Source: Mesotaenium endlicherianum (taxonomy: Eukaryota > Streptophyta > Zygnematophyceae > Zygnematales > Mesotaeniaceae). Taken from it: 64,000 bases of DNA. The stretch covers positions 5,471 to 69,470 of the forward strand of contig WELA01012439.1 in the NCBI GenBank assembly GCA_009602735.1, read 5' to 3'. Made by a program: the position numbers and the translations under genes. This document shows positions 12,346-23,331 of the stretch, in pieces; the stretch's first letter is position 1, and every line of letters starts with the position of its first letter. The notes under the pieces are model-generated. The model ran no database searches, was not told the origin of the DNA, and worked only from the letters and a program-made list of their open reading frames with translations.

Positions 12346-14041
12346 ACTGTCATTTCAGTGGACATGGACAAGTGACAGGAGGTCCTGTCTCCATATAAGT
12401 CGGAGGGGAACGTGACAGTTAGTGATTGATAGTGACAGTTGTGACAGGCACCCCACTTTTGAACTTAAGTTAGAGGGAGTGTGTTCCGTTTCGAGTCAGC
12501 CAGGCAAGTTTTATAACCATTCTACACACTCAACCTGCGCTCATACTCACTTTTTCTCTCTAACTCAATTCTCTCTCACACTCACTCACACAAGGTACTA
12601 CACACTAGGGACTCTCCCTATCACGTTCTTCTTAACCATGGGCACTCAGTAGCGGCAAAGTATCATGACTTCACTAACTGCATTGTGTTTATGATTGAGC
12701 AGGATGACTCAGAAGTCGGAATTTAAGAGGAAGAGAAGAGCGGAAGAGGCACACGCAGAATTCTTGCAATTCCGTGGCGACATCGAATCATCCTCCATCT
12801 CCGCTCGGGAATCACAACAACTCCAACAATAGCGAGAGGCACAAATGGAGAAGGAGGAGGAGGAGCACGCCAGGCTGAGGCAAGAAGAACTGGACAAAAA
12901 AGCTGCAGAGGAGGCCAAGAAGGCGGAAGAGGAGAGGCAAGCTGAGGAGAGGCCGAAGCAACAGGCTGACGAAGGAGAACAGAGGAGAATCAACAGCTAC
13001 CGCTACATAGTGCTGGGCAAGGGCTTTGATCTATTGGAGGAGGCCTTCAAGTATGCCCAGATTAGTCGCAGTGAGGCACTACAGGACACCCTGCAGAGGG
13101 AAGGGGAGACATCTGAAAACTTCGGCAAGTATATAGAGGTCAGCACAGGACTCCTCCTCTACCACGATTATGCCAGGATGGTGGGATACACGGTGAGAGA
13201 GGCCAAGGCAATGGCCCAGGTGAACGAAGCAGGAGCTGTATCGCTTCCGAGTATCTCGGGGAAAGATAGGGTCATCACAATGATCCCTATGGACGCGGAC
13301 AGCTTTAAGGACTCTACATCCCATAACAGGTTCAAGGCCATGTATAATGAGGTGGAGAGAAGGAGCTGGGAATTTTTGGCGAGAGAAACCAATCAGTTGG
13401 ACTTTGCAGGGCACTGGTACTCTTGTACTCTGAAAAGCACAGACCTTGCCTTCTTCCAGAATCCCACCGATTGGCGGGTGGATGACCATCAACATGAGGG
13501 ACCAGCAAAATGACAAGGCAAGGGAGGAAGACTTCCTAACGGACCTGCAGGGGAACATAGTGTTGCCTCCTCATATTGCCGCTTGGGACCCAAGACTGGA
13601 TGGAGTAAGAGACTGCATGAGCCAAAAAATGCAGGAGGACAGGAGCAGGGTCCGTAAGTCATTCTCTAAAGGGAAGCACGCTTATGCCAAATGGGCAAGC
13701 AAGCAGGGAGAAAAGGACCTATACGCAGTTTGGACTCAACAGCCCCCACCAGCACCTAAAAGGGGAAGGTCAGTGGGATATTCTTTTTCTCGGGAAGAGC
13801 TGGAGCAGATGACAAAAGAGACCCCAGCAGTCTCAGAGGAACCAGGAGAAGGAGAGGAGGAGAGGTCAGAGGAAGAAGAAGAGGAAGGCAAGGAGGAGGA
13901 CACTAGCCCCGCGGTGATCCTGACACCTGCCACATCTTCTATAAGGGAAAAGACTGGGTTGGCCTTGCAACAACTCGCTGAAGAGGAAGATATCACGTGG
14001 CTGGGAACTGCCAGAGGACAGAGCCCATCTCTAGGCACGGA

Positions 14042-14759
14042 TGAAATGAATCGACTTACCAAATAGGCGATTAACAATCAATAAAGATCTTTATATCAGC
14101 AAGTAATCTTATGGTATTTCCGTTAACTAGTTAAACGGCAAAGGACAATACACTAGCAGGGAATAATACTCGTAAGTCAAATGCGAGTAAACTAGCATCA
14201 ATGATGCAAATCAGTAAACTCATACATAAGCAAGGTTAGAAGACAGTGCGTATCAATGGCTTCTCGCCTTGGATTCAGAGTTCTCTCAGTAAGCTGTACA
14301 AGAGAGTTGGCCTCGTTTCCGAATGCCGAACTCGAGAGCAATGCCTAGCATATGTACATGGAATGAGTTTACTGTTCAACGGTCAGTGCGATGGCACCGC
14401 CTACCCGGGAGTTAACCACGTTGGTAGGACCTCGGTTAACCAAATCCACCGCCATCTCCCATCATCCCGAATAGCCATCCATCATAGGGATGTCATCTGG
14501 CCATTCATCTAGCATATCGCACTTAGATGCATATCAAGGCAGTTCGCTGCTACCGAGTACGGAAGTCAGCTGGCTGTCAAAGAATGTGTCAGCAAGCTGA
14601 CTTAAGTTGATTTCAGCCTGCTGCTTTCAGCCGAGTCATTAAACTGATAATTATGTAAAGTCCAGCAGACTGATTATTAACTAAAGTTCAGCAGGCTGAA
14701 CTTAATTAACTACTAGATTTAAATGAATATTATATCCACTAATACACTGATTCATTACA
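14042..14759 (-). repeat. 3' LTR of element B
   Basis: 718 bp, reverse-oriented. Its outer end abuts ACGGA of the target, and its inner end is preceded (on the minus strand) by the polypurine tract. Nearly identical to 22115-22834. Confidence 0.95.
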
Positions 14760-14772
14760 ATCCCTCCAACTT
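14760..14772 (-). other. Polypurine tract of element B
   Basis: AAGTTGGAGGGAT on the minus strand, immediately before the 3' LTR. The same 13 bases precede the 3' LTR of A (23319-23331), and a very similar tract precedes that of C. Confidence 0.8.
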
Positions 14773-14872
14773 AACTTGTTGTCGCCTCGACAACATTAAA
14801 CTGCAGAAATTTTAAATAAGGGAACTGAACCTGACCAGCCTCCCTTACTGACTGCCTCTTCAGCGTGTCACC

Positions 14873-16549
14873 TTAAGGGGTTGTTCCTGGGGCTTCAGGG
14901 TCAGGAGACGGAGATCTGGACCTAGATCTGGACAGCCCTCTAGGTCTGTCAGCTGGCCTTCTAAAGAACCCTGTTTGCTCTAAAGTTGGCCCTCGAGGAG
15001 AACGGAGGATGGTGGCCTGCTCTTCAACCACTTGGGTGTTGATTCCCACATAGACAGGCATTCCAGTAGGATGCTGAAATACATTGGCTAGAGGTACATG
15101 CCCCTGAGCGGAGGGGGAGGCTGGCATACCTCTGGCCCACCCGCGTGTCCCTCTTCTGGCACCCCTGTCCTCTGGGGATTTCTGTCTGTGTCTGCTGCCC
15201 AGTACCGTCAGATCAGCTTCTTCCCCTGCTTGGGCAGGTGGGCTGGGGGAGCGAGCGCGGGGTCCAGTTGTCGCCATAACGGGGATCACATTCCACACAC
15301 CTGATCGTGGTTCTTTAGGAAGTGCCACTGCCTGTCCCTGGGTATCCTGAGTACCTGCTGCTGATGCTTCTCCTCTGCCTTGTTCTTCTTCCTCATCCTC
15401 CTCATCCTCCTCCTCGGAGAGAGTAGGGGTCTCGTCCACTAAGTCGTCCTGCTCCCTAGTAGACATGGAGTAGTCTACCGACCTCCCTTTCTTAGGGCGC
15501 GCTGGAGGTTGCTTGGCCTTCAGCCTACTGATATCTATCCGGCCTGCATTCTTTGCCCATTTGACAAAGGCATGCTTTCCCTTAGAGAAGTACTCTCTTC
15601 CCCTCCTCCTATGTTCCTTGGTCTCTGCATTCATATTGCTCAGGCATCCATTCAGCCTGGGGTCCCAAGGGGCAATGTGAGGTGGTAGGATGAGATAGCC
15701 GTCTAGGCCATAGTGGAAGTCATCCGGTTGGGCTCGGTCACACTCCTGCTTCTTATTTGTGACGGTCATCCACCTCCAGTCTGTTGGCTGCTGGTAGTAC
15801 TGGGGTCCGTGCTCAGCCTTCCTCAGTTTACACGGGAACCAGTGGGGAGAGAACATCTGCTGTCCTGCTTCCCTGGCCAAGTACTCCCAGCTCCTTCTCT
15901 CAACTTCATTGTAAGCTGGCAGGAGTGTGAGGTAGAATACCGTATCCTTAAAGCTATCGGGCCGCATGCTCACCATCCGGATGAGTCTCTGATCTCCCAC
16001 TATTCCCGGTATGGGGACCGGCTTGTCCTCTGAATCATCTGCGAGATACCGGGCCTGCTCTGCTGTATAGCCCACCATCTTAGCATAATCTTCGTAAAGG
16101 ACCACGCCGGTGTGTGTCTCGATGTACCTGTCCAGTGCTGTAGCTCCTTCCTTCTGTAGCAGTGTTGTCTGTTCCAGCCTGTTGATCTCCTGGGCTGCCA
16201 GCAATGCTTCCTTCAGGTTATCGAAGTTTTGGCCACCCACCACAGTATACCTGTAAGTGGCCAAGCTCTTCTGTCTGTCCGCTTCAATCTTTTTTCTTTT
16301 CTCCTCTTCTGCCGCTGCCGCTTCTTCTTGCTGTTTCTTCTGTCTCTCCTCCTCAGCCTTCCTGAGGTTTTCCGCTTCCTGATCCTTCTTCCTCTGTGCC
16401 TCTTCTGCCGCCTCTTGTTGCTTGCGGACCCTTTCTTGTTCTCTCCTGGTGAGGGACGTCGCCGCCAGCTCCTTCTGGTATTGCTCCATTGTCCTCCTGG
16501 CTTCTTCTGCCTTGCGCTTTCTGTCCTCCTTTTGTGTGGTGGGCGCCAT
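14873..16549 (-). CDS. ORF3 (type 2) of element B: unknown charged protein in env position
   Basis: An open frame of about 560 aa between the pol stop (16817) and the 3' LTR, same strand as gag-pol. An upstream in-frame ATG (16573) exists. I prefer 16549 (MAPTTQKEDRKRK) because it follows an acceptor-like TGCAG and lines up with the ORF3 starts of A and C. Residues about 1-105 are a Glu/Lys/Gln-rich coiled-coil. A central part (about 110-350) shares YRYTV, YNEVERRSWEYLARE, PTDWRWMT, LPPHIAPWDPRLNG and GKHAFVKWA with type 1. Then come KKGRSVDYS, a Glu/Asp run, and a C-terminus with GMPASPSAQGHVPLA, QHPTGMPVYV and an SRSRSRSPSPDP tail. No signal peptide, transmembrane segment or cysteine pattern is evident, so an envelope glycoprotein is unlikely. 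Nucleic-acid binding, chromatin tethering or a Gag-like role are guesses. Confidence 0.8.
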   Translation of the reverse strand: MAPTTQKEDRKRKAEEARRTMEQYQKELAATSLTRREQERVRKQQEAAEEAQRKKDQEAENLRKAEEERQKKQQEEAAAAEEEKRKKIEADRQKSLATYRYTVVGGQNFDNLKEALLAAQEINRLEQTTLLQKEGATALDRYIETHTGVVLYEDYAKMVGYTAEQARYLADDSEDKPVPIPGIVGDQRLIRMVSMRPDSFKDTVFYLTLLPAYNEVERRSWEYLAREAGQQMFSPHWFPCKLRKAEHGPQYYQQPTDWRWMTVTNKKQECDRAQPDDFHYGLDGYLILPPHIAPWDPRLNGCLSNMNAETKEHRRRGREYFSKGKHAFVKWAKNAGRIDISRLKAKQPPARPKKGRSVDYSMSTREQDDLVDETPTLSEEEDEEDEEEEQGRGEASAAGTQDTQGQAVALPKEPRSGVWNVIPVMATTGPRARSPSPPAQAGEEADLTVLGSRHRQKSPEDRGARRGTRGWARGMPASPSAQGHVPLANVFQHPTGMPVYVGINTQVVEEQATILRSPRGPTLEQTGFFRRPADRPRGLSRSRSRSPSPDPEAPGTTP

Positions 16550-16550
16550 C

Positions 16551-16578
16551 CTGCACATGTAACCAGGGCACAAGTTAG
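16551..16578 (-). promoter_or_regulatory. Candidate splice acceptor and branch site before ORF3 of element B
   Basis: On the minus strand CTAAC (16578-16574) lies about 25 nt before TGCAG (AG at 16552-16551), which is followed by one G and the ORF3 ATG. Element A has CTAAC at 12674-12678 and GAGCAG ending 12702 in the same position, although the surrounding sequence differs. C keeps the same layout. Splicing is inferred only. Confidence 0.4.
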
Positions 16579-16816
16579 TAGGATATGGACCTTTGTCATA
16601 GGGATTGCAGGAAGTATGTTAGTATTTAGTATAGTGGCTTCGCTGCTGTTTACCTTACAGGATGATTGCTAAAAGTTGACGTAGTTGCGATGCGCTACAC
16701 ATAAACGTATGAGTGTGTTTTTATCGCTCTCGCTCACTAACTGTCATATATTTTCCCCTCCAACTTAAATGGAGACAGGACCGCCTGTCACCTTCCCGTG
16801 TCAACTGAAATGACAG

Positions 16817-19800
16817 TTATGGAGGGACTCCAGCGGCCCGAAGGTGGAACCGTGTCAACGCCCCTTTGGCATTGGTCAAGTGGTCCTTAAACTCCCAAGT
16901 GTCCCCAGAGGCATCGTAACCCTTCCATCGAATGAGGTATTTCATGACATATTTAGACGATCGACGGACCGAGCGAGCGTCTAAAATCTCATCGACCTCA
17001 TATTCCTCAGGGTCGCCGTCCCGGACAGCGGGGACCGGTCCCGGTTGGACAGGGAACCGACCTGTGAACAGTGTATCACCTTTGATGTACGGTTCCAGGA
17101 AGGAGACATTAAAGACCGGGTGCCCCTTGTATTCAGCTGACATGTTCAGTTTGTAAGCATTCTGACCGACACGACGGACCACCGAATATGGACCGACCCA
17201 GACAGGGCCAAGCTTTTTCTTGACCACACCAGGGAGGTACAGGTGCTGAGAATGCAGTTTGACTAAATCCCCCTTGGAAAATGTCAGTTCCCGACGGTGT
17301 TGATTAGCGTATTTTTGTTGGTTTTCTTGGGCCGTGTGCAAGTTTCGTTGGACTTCTGACAGGGTGTCAGCAAACTCCTGAGTTAACTGGAGGGAGACCG
17401 GGTTGTCAATCCCTTCAGGGTGAGTTAAAGATTCCCCTAGCACATCTAGAGGAGACTTAGGGACTCTACCCAGGCTGAGTTCAAAAGGAGTTTTGCCCGT
17501 TGACGCGTGCACCGCACTGTTGACCGCAAACTGAATTTGAGGCAACAGGTCATCCCAATTATCTTGTTTTTGGTTAATATATGCTCTCAGCACCTCCTGC
17601 AGAACTCGGTTAGTTCTTTCAGTCTGCCCATCAGTCTGAGGGTGGTTTGCTGTGCTGAGCAGCTGTTTGACTCCCATTAACCCCATTAAAGCTCTCCAGA
17701 ACTTAGAGGTGAATTTTGAGTCTCTGTCTGAGATGATATTAGAAGGGAGCCCATGTTGGCATACTACATGGTTGTAAAACTGTCTCGCTGTTTCGAGTGC
17801 AGTCACTTTGACAGTTGTGGGGATAAAAATGACCATTTTTGTCAGTTTATCCACGACTACCAGTATTGAATCATGCCCGTTGGCAGTTCTTGGTAGTGAG
17901 ACCACCCAGTCCATGGATATAGTTTCCCAGCGTCCCGCTGGGATGGGTAGCGGTTGCAAGAGACCTCCGGGTGGTGTGTGCCGAGACTTATTTCTCTGAC
18001 ACTGGTCACAGGACTTGACATATTTCAAGACCTCCCGGGGTAACCCCTCCCAATGATAATGTTTTGCCAGTTTGCCAACAGTTTTGGCCTGCCCCAAATG
18101 TCCACCCAGGAGACTGTCATGAGCTTGACTCAGTAAGAGAGACCTTATTTCCAAGTTATTAGGAATGACCAGCTTCAGCCTGCCTGAAGTGGTTTCAGTC
18201 ACCCAGACCCCTCCCTTGAGCTTATACCCGAGTGCAGTAGCACGACACACACCAGTAGTGGGGCTGGGCTCAAATGTTGGGTCAGAAAGGTAGGCTTTCC
18301 TAAGTTGTTCAAGGAAGGACTTTTTCACCTTTAGTGAAGTGAGTGCACACAGGACTTTATCTACAGCATGCTGACTAAAGTTCCTTTCTTGCAAGTCAGG
18401 TCTTCTAGAGAGTGCATCAGCAGGATTCAACTTCCCTGGTTTGTAGTCGATCTGGACTTGGAACTGCTCCAGCATCTGGCTCCAGCGGTTCTCCCTCCTC
18501 GACAGCTTGGACTTCTTCTGAAAGTGGGTCAGAGCTAGATGATCTGTAATCACCTTAAAAGCTTTACCATGTAAGTATGCTCTCCACTGTTTGAGTACAT
18601 GAATGATAGCTAGCAGCTCTTTATCATGCACTGAGTAATTAATCTCCGCTGGATTAAATTTCATAGACTCATACAACACAGGATGCCACTCCTGCCGTAC
18701 CTTACCATCCTTTGTGGTTTTGTCAGCAGGCTGCAACAAAATAGCACCCATGGCAAAATCAGAGGCATCAGTAACCACCTGCACCGGTTTGCTGGGGTCA
18801 TACACGGCTAGCACTGGGGCAGAACAAAGGGCATCTTTAAGGGTCTGGAAGGCAGCCTGCTGCTCTTCCCCCCACACATACCCGATGTCTTTCTTAGTAA
18901 GGTCAGTCAGTTTACTGGCCTTTGTGGAATAATTCTCAATAAATCTCCTATAGTAGTTAGCCAACCCGAGGAAGGATCTAACTTCAGAGACAGACTGTGG
19001 TACTGGCCAGTCCCTTATGGTCTGGACTTTCTTAGGATCCACACTGATGCCCTCTTTACTGACAACGTGGCCTAAGAATTCAATACTTTCCTTAAAGAAA
19101 TCACACTTGCTCATTTTAGCATACAAGTGATTTTTCCGCAGAGTGTCCAGCACTTTCTTTAAGTGTTCAGTGTGCTGAGCTTCATCTTTAGAGAAAATTA
19201 AAATATCATCCAGGAAAACTTGCACAAACTTATCCAAATAAGGTCTGAAAATGTCATTCATAGCACCCATAAAGGTAGCAGGAGCATTAGTCAGTCCAAA
19301 TGGCATCACGTTGAACTCATAGTGTCCATAACGTGTGCGGAAAGCAGTCTTGTGTTCATCCCCCTCAGCAATTCTGATTTGATGATAACCACTCTTGAGA
19401 TCTATCTTACTGAACACCTTAGCGCCAGACAGGGTATCAAGCAAGTCCTCGATTCTGGGTAAAGCATACTTGTTCTTTACTGTAATTCTGTTCAGGGCTC
19501 TGTAATCCACACACATCCGCATACTGCCATCCTTTTTCTTAACAAATAGGATAGGTGCGCCGTACGGTGATTTACTGGGAGAAATGTAACCATTTTCCTC
19601 CAGCTCTGCAATCTGTGTTTTCAACTCCTCGCTCTCCAAATAAGACAAGCCATAAGTGCGTTGCCAGGGTGGCTGGCTACCAGGTAATAGATCAATCCTA
19701 TGATCTACTTCCCTTTTAGGGGGTAGTCCTGGAGGCATGTTAAACACATCAGTGTACTGAGCAACAATTTTTGCAGCAGTAGGGTGCTCCGGAGGGCTTA

Positions 19801-20626
19801 CCTTTTTCTCAACCACTTCTTCAGGTTGAGGAGGTACCTCTCTTAGCAGCAGACAGAACATTCTGTCTTCCTTCTGGTTCCAGCTTTTGACGAACTCCAT
19901 TGCATTCAGCAACTTGCATCCTTCTGGAAGCCTCTTCTTTTCCTTCATTTGCCATCCACACAGGACAAGAGGAAGAGCACTGGTGGGTGCCAAGTCAGTC
20001 TGCCCATCACTGGCTCCTCTCACTTTAACTGTACCTCTGCTCCAACACACTTCAGCTTGATGTCTATTAAGCCAGGACCTGCCTAGCACGAGATCATAAA
20101 AGCCAGTGTTGAGTACCTCAAATGTAAGCGTTTCAGTTAGAACTGCAATGCCAGAACCTAACTGGACCTCAATAGGCTTGGTTATAACTCCTCCCGGGAT
20201 ACTTGAGGCATCTCCAAGGAATATTTTTCTATTCCCTTGGGTGACAGTAGGCAGCCTTAGCCGCTTAACTAAGTCCTTGTGAATAAAAGTATGTGACGCC
20301 CCTCCGTCAACAAATGCCCTCACCTTCCTACCTGCAATCATGCAATGCAGTAGGATAGGGGGGACTGTCTTTTCCTGACTTTCGCATTGTTCTCCTGACG
20401 TAGCAAAGAAATGTTGGACATCAGGTGGAACAAGAGCATCCAGAGTGTGCACTCTCTGGACGTCTATATTACTGATGGTCTCCTTTATCTGTTTGTCAGG
20501 CATGCATAGTGAATCCAGTTCAGCAGGACCCATAATACCTGCTACGAGGGCAGCTAGTGACGACTCACTATCTCTAGCATCCTCACAGTCAGTAGACTGG
20601 ATTACTGACTGTTGCTGTCTTTTAAA
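16817..20626 (-). CDS. pol: Pol polyprotein of element B: PR, RT, RNase H, integrase, chromodomain
   Basis: A long open frame. The first ATG-led stretch begins at 20533 (1238 aa), but the frame is open back into the end of gag, in the -1 relation. In order: retropepsin-like [15 protein letters not shown] with [30 protein letters not shown] and the FLDD active-site box ([12 protein letters not shown]); RNase H ([24 protein letters not shown]); integrase with HHCC ([21 protein letters not shown]) and core [30 protein letters not shown]; a C-terminal chromodomain ([27 protein letters not shown]). It makes the element's cDNA and integrates it; chromodomains guide chromovirus integration to marked chromatin. 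Confidence 0.95.
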   Translation of the reverse strand, partial: FKRQQQSVIQSTDCEDARDSESSLAALVAGIMGPAELDSLCMPDKQIKETISNIDVQRVHTLDALVPPDVQHFFATSGEQCESQEKTVPPILLHCMIAGRKVRAFVDGGASHTFIHKDLVKRLRLPTVTQGNRKIFLGDASSIPGGVITKPIEVQLGSGIAVLTETLTFEVLNTGFYDLVLGRSWLNRHQAEVCWSRGTVKVRGASDGQTDLAPTSALPLVLCGWQMKEKKRLPEGCKLLNAMEFVKSWNQKEDRMFCLLLREVPPQPEEVVEKKVSPPEHPTAAKIVAQYTDVFNMPPGLPPKREVDHRIDLLPGSQPPWQRTYGLSYLESEELKTQIAELEENGYISPSKSPYGAPILFVKKKDGSMRMCVDYRALNRITVKNKYALPRIEDLLDTLSGAKVFSKIDLKSGYHQIRIAEGDEHKTAFRTRYGHYEFNVMPFGLTNAPATFMGAMNDIFRPYLDKFVQVFLDDILIFSKDEAQHTEHLKKVLDTLRKNHLYAKMSKCDFFKESIEFLGHVVSKEGISVDPKKVQTIRDWPVPQSVSEVRSFLGLANYYRRFIENYSTKASKLTDLTKKDIGYVWGEEQQAAFQTLKDALCSAPVLAVYDPSKPVQVVTDASDFAMGAILLQPADKTTKDGKVRQEWHPVLYESMKFNPAEINYSVHDKELLAIIHVLKQWRAYLHGKAFKVITDHLALTHFQKKSKLSRRENRWSQMLEQFQVQIDYKPGKLNPADALSRRPDLQERNFSQHAVDKVLCALTSLKVKKSFLEQLRKAYLSDPTFEPSPTTGVCRATALGYKLKGGVWVTETTSGRLKLVIPNNLEIRSLLLSQAHDSLLGGHLGQAKTVGKLAKHYHWEGLPREVLKYVKSCDQCQRNKSRHTPPGGLLQPLPIPAGRWETISMDWVVSLPRTANGHDSILVVVDKLTKMVIFIPTTVKVTALETARQFYNHVVCQHGLPSNIISDRDSKFTSKFWRALMGLMGVKQLLSTANHPQTDGQTERTNRVLQEVLRAYINQKQDNWDDLLPQIQFAVNSAVHASTGKTPFELSLGRVPKSPLDVLGESLTHPEGIDNPVSLQLTQEFADTLSEVQRNLHTAQENQQKYANQHRRELTFSKGDLVKLHSQHLYLPGVVKKKLGPVWVGPYSVVRRVGQNAYKLNMSAEYKGHPVFNVSFLEPYIKGDTLFTGRFPVQPGPVPAVRDGDPEEYEVDEILDARSVRRSSKYVMKYLIRWKGYDASGDTWEFKDHLTNAKGALTRFHLRAAGVPP

Positions 20627-22080
20627 GGCTGGTCTTTTCTCTCGACCTTAGGCAGGTGCTTGACCGGACACTGTTCTCTGTAGTGGCCTTTCTGCTGACA
20701 ATGGTAGCAAGTAGATTTTGCTGAGGCTGGTCTCGGCTTAGTCCTACCACCACCCCTTCCATAGCCACCTCGAGAGGGACCACCTCTACCTCTAGACTGA
20801 ATAGCATTGTACTCATACTCATATTCATCACCCTGATTATCCTCAGCCTGGTCTCCTTCAACTGCATTGTAGGAACCGTGGGGCTTTTTGACAATCTTAG
20901 ACACCAAAGCGTTACTCTGGCGCTTGTGATTGAACTGCTGCTGATCCCAGGCGTCAGCATCCTGGATCAAGTCAGCCAGTTTCTCATACTTTTTCTCAGC
21001 AAAATGACCAGAGACCTCGGATTTCAAGCCATACCTGAAGTATGCTATCCTATACCGTTCTGGCAAATCAGGCTGCTTCATCATGTTCTCTTGGAACTTT
21101 TGAGCAAACTCAGCAACTGAAGTGGTCTGCTTCAGTGTCAGGGAGATCATCGCATAGATAGCTTTCTCCTGCTGGTTGATGACATCAAACTTCTCATGCA
21201 ACTTCTCGACAAACTCTACCCACGTAGGGTCACCGAGTTGCCGAGCCTTACGCTCTTCCTTCCAGTAAAGCCACCAGTCTGCGGCACTGCCTTTCAGTAG
21301 CGCACCGGTGTGCCTGACCTTCTCGTAATCTTGCAGTTCTGGGTAGTTCTCCAGCCACTGCTCAACATCCGCGAGAAACTTGATCAGGTAATATTTTCTG
21401 TTTCCCTCAGGATCATAGTCCTGGGGAGGTTTCGGCTTGGGCTTACTAGGCCCTCGGCCACCACCACTAGTGGTGTGAGACCCCAGTTGGTCTCTGTCCC
21501 GGAGTAGGGACATTATGATTCTTTTGTCCTCCTGCTGGGACTGATACATGGTCGCCATTTGCGACTGCATCTGAACGAACAATGCTCCCAAGTCTACATT
21601 TTGGGGTGGTAGATTAGCAAATGCAGCAGCAGCATTGGCATCTACTCGCTGAGTAGTGTCCTCAACAATCCCTCTTGCTCCTGCAGCAGCAATTCCTGCC
21701 GCATTCAGCCGGTCACGTATTTGACCTAGGGGTACATTGAGTTGTACGGCAGGAGGTGGGTTCAGAACATTGGCCCTTGATGCCATAAGTTCTTCAACAG
21801 TGCGCTCGTCAGCTGGCTGTCCTTCCCTCCTTTGTATATCTTCAGCGGCCTTTGCTACTTGTTCAGCTTCTAGTCTGGCTATCTCCTCCTCAGCTTGCTG
21901 AGCTGCGACTGAGGCAATAGCAGCTGCCTCATCTGCAGCCTCCCTAGCTGCAGTATCCGCTACTGCTTCCGAATAGGTACGGTTTCCCGCTACATGGCTT
22001 TCCGCCTGGTTTTCGACATTCTCGTTATCCTGGTTCTCCATGTCTCGGGAGTTGCTAGTTTGAGACCTTGTCCTTACCAT
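20602..22080 (-). CDS. gag: Gag of element B
   Basis: 492 aa, starting [14 protein letters not shown] just downstream of the primer site. The N-terminal third is Ala/Glu-rich and coiled-coil prone. A retrotransposon-gag domain follows in the middle ([54 protein letters not shown]). Then come an RGRGG-rich basic stretch and one CCHC knuckle ([14 protein letters not shown]). It forms the particle and packages element RNA. It ends 24 bases after a TTTAAAA heptamer. The open frame is nearly identical to the left part of the gag of D. Confidence 0.95.
   Translation of the reverse strand: MVRTRSQTSNSRDMENQDNENVENQAESHVAGNRTYSEAVADTAAREAADEAAAIASVAAQQAEEEIARLEAEQVAKAAEDIQRREGQPADERTVEELMASRANVLNPPPAVQLNVPLGQIRDRLNAAGIAAAGARGIVEDTTQRVDANAAAAFANLPPQNVDLGALFVQMQSQMATMYQSQQEDKRIIMSLLRDRDQLGSHTTSGGGRGPSKPKPKPPQDYDPEGNRKYYLIKFLADVEQWLENYPELQDYEKVRHTGALLKGSAADWWLYWKEERKARQLGDPTWVEFVEKLHEKFDVINQQEKAIYAMISLTLKQTTSVAEFAQKFQENMMKQPDLPERYRIAYFRYGLKSEVSGHFAEKKYEKLADLIQDADAWDQQQFNHKRQSNALVSKIVKKPHGSYNAVEGDQAEDNQGDEYEYEYNAIQSRGRGGPSRGGYGRGGGRTKPRPASAKSTCYHCQQKGHYREQCPVKHLPKVERKDQPLKDSNSQ
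20620..20626 (-). other. Candidate -1 frameshift site at the gag-pol overlap of element B
   Basis: TTTAAAA on the minus strand. Gag reads it as T TTA AAA, the X-XXY-YYZ layout, and Pol continues in the -1 frame without a stop. Programmed -1 shifting between gag and pol is known in gypsy-type elements. A downstream RNA structure was not assessed. Confidence 0.6.
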
Positions 22081-22101
22081 ACAAAGAAGACTGTGATAAC
22101 T

Positions 22102-22113
22102 GCTCCGATACCA
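22102..22113 (-). other. Primer-binding site of element B
   Basis: TGGTATCGGAGC on the minus strand, one base inside the 5' LTR; initiator-tRNA-Met type and identical to that of A, C, D and F. Confidence 0.85.
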
Positions 22114-22114
22114 C

Positions 22115-22834
22115 TGAAATGAATCGACTTACCAAATAGGCGATTAACAATTAATAAAGATCTTTATATCAGCAAGTAATCTTTATGGTAATTTCCGTTA
22201 ACTGGTTAAACGGCAAAGGACAATACACTAGCAGTGAATAATACTCGTAAGTCAAATGCGAGTAAACTAGCATCAATAATGCAAATCAGTAAACTCATAC
22301 ATAAGCAAGGTTAGAAGACAGTGCGTATCAATGGCTTCTCGCCTTGGATTCAGATCTCTCTCAGTAAGCTGTACAAGAGAGTTGGCCTCGTTTCCGAATG
22401 CCGAACTCGAGAGCAATGCCTAGCATATGTACATGGAATGAGTTTACTGTTCAACGGTCAGTGCGATGGCACCGCCTACCCGGGAGTTAACCACGTTGGT
22501 AGGACCTCGGTTAACCAAATCCACCGCCATCTCCCATCATCCCGAATAGCCATCCATCATGGGGATGTCATCTGGCCATTCATCTAGCAGGTCGTACTTA
22601 GATGCATATCAAGGCAGTTCGCTGCTACCGAGCACGGAAGTCAGCTGGCTGTCAAAGAATGTGTCAGCAAGCTGACTTAAGTTGACTTCAGCCTGCTGCT
22701 TTCGGCCGAGTCATTAAACTGATAATTATGTAAAGTCCAGCAGACTGATTATTAACTAAAGTTCAGCAGGCTGAACTTAATTAACTATTAGATTTAAATG
22801 AATATTATATCCACTAATACACTGATTCATTACA
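22115..22834 (-). repeat. 5' LTR of element B
   Basis: 720 bp, reverse-oriented. The outer end abuts the second ACGGA copy (22835-22839). Same family as all other TGTAATGAATC LTRs here. Confidence 0.95.
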
Positions 22835-23318
22835 ACGGAGACCCAGTCAGACAGGGCAGACAGGAGGGCTGCTAGAGAGATAGCCAGAGGCCTGCCAGCA
22901 TCTCCCTCGCAGAGAGGGCATGTGACCTTGGCTCATGTCATGCAACATCCTTCTGGGATGCCGGTATATGTACCTGTCAGTTTGAGGGATGCCCAGGAGA
23001 AGGCTGCCTCCCTTCAATTTCAGACTGTGCAGGAGGAAGCAGCCCAGTCACTGCGTTCTCCGCAGGGCCCCTATGCAGATGCCCCAGGCTTCAGGAGACC
23101 CCAAGACAGGAGGAGGTCTGGCTCCCCTGACCATGGGGCCCCAGGAACATCTCCTTCCTAATGGTAGTAGGCTGAGGGTCAATGGGAAAGCACGCTGTCA
23201 CTAATGACCCCCAATGTTTAGTCTCAGGTTGCAGCAAAAGGTGTTGGGAGTCCGATCAGCAATTTCAGCTAGAGGGGCCATGTACTCAGTGTTAGTGTTG
23301 TCGAGGCGACAACCTGTT

Positions 23319-23331
23319 AAGTTGGAGGGAT
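23319..23331 (+). other. Polypurine tract of element A
   Basis: AAGTTGGAGGGAT directly before the 3' LTR. It is preceded by GTTGTCGAGGCGACAAC, a perfect inverted repeat (GTTGTCG / CGACAAC) that recurs upstream of the 3' LTRs of B and C, with one changed base in C'. Confidence 0.75.

Larger units (their letters stand above)
14042..22834 (-). mobile_element. Element B: full-length Ty3/gypsy chromovirus with third ORF, nested in A
   Basis: 8.8 kb, minus strand, inserted in ORF3 of element A with a perfect ACGGA duplication (14037-14041 and 22835-22839). LTRs are 22115-22834 (5') and 14042-14759 (3'), differing by roughly 2-3% by eye, so it is fairly young. Primer site, gag (492 aa), pol (at least 1238 aa, with chromodomain), ORF3 (about 560 aa) and polypurine tract are all in order. 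All three reading frames are long and open, so the copy looks whole. The chromodomain places it among chromoviruses. Confidence 0.96.
12704..23161 (+). pseudogene. Third ORF (ORF3, type 1) of element A, interrupted by element B (fossil)
   Basis: It lies in sense orientation between the chromodomain and the 3' LTR, in two parts: 12704-14041 and 22835-23161, with element B between. It starts MTQKSEFKRKRRAEEAH after an acceptor-like GAGCAG. The first part has a Glu/Lys/Arg coiled-coil stretch, then YRYIV, YNEVERRSWEFLARE, LPPHIAAWDPRLDG, GKHAYAKWASKQG and an acidic run. The second part has GLPASPSQRGHV, MQHPSGMPVYVPVSL and a basic Ser/Arg-Pro tail. No known domain recognised. It is broken beyond the insertion. 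Confidence 0.7.

Noticed and set aside
16213-16672. Frames opposite and overlapping the start of ORF3 of B (128 and 147 codons)
   Set aside because: Low-complexity shadows of the Lys/Glu/Arg-rich coiled-coil coding sequence.
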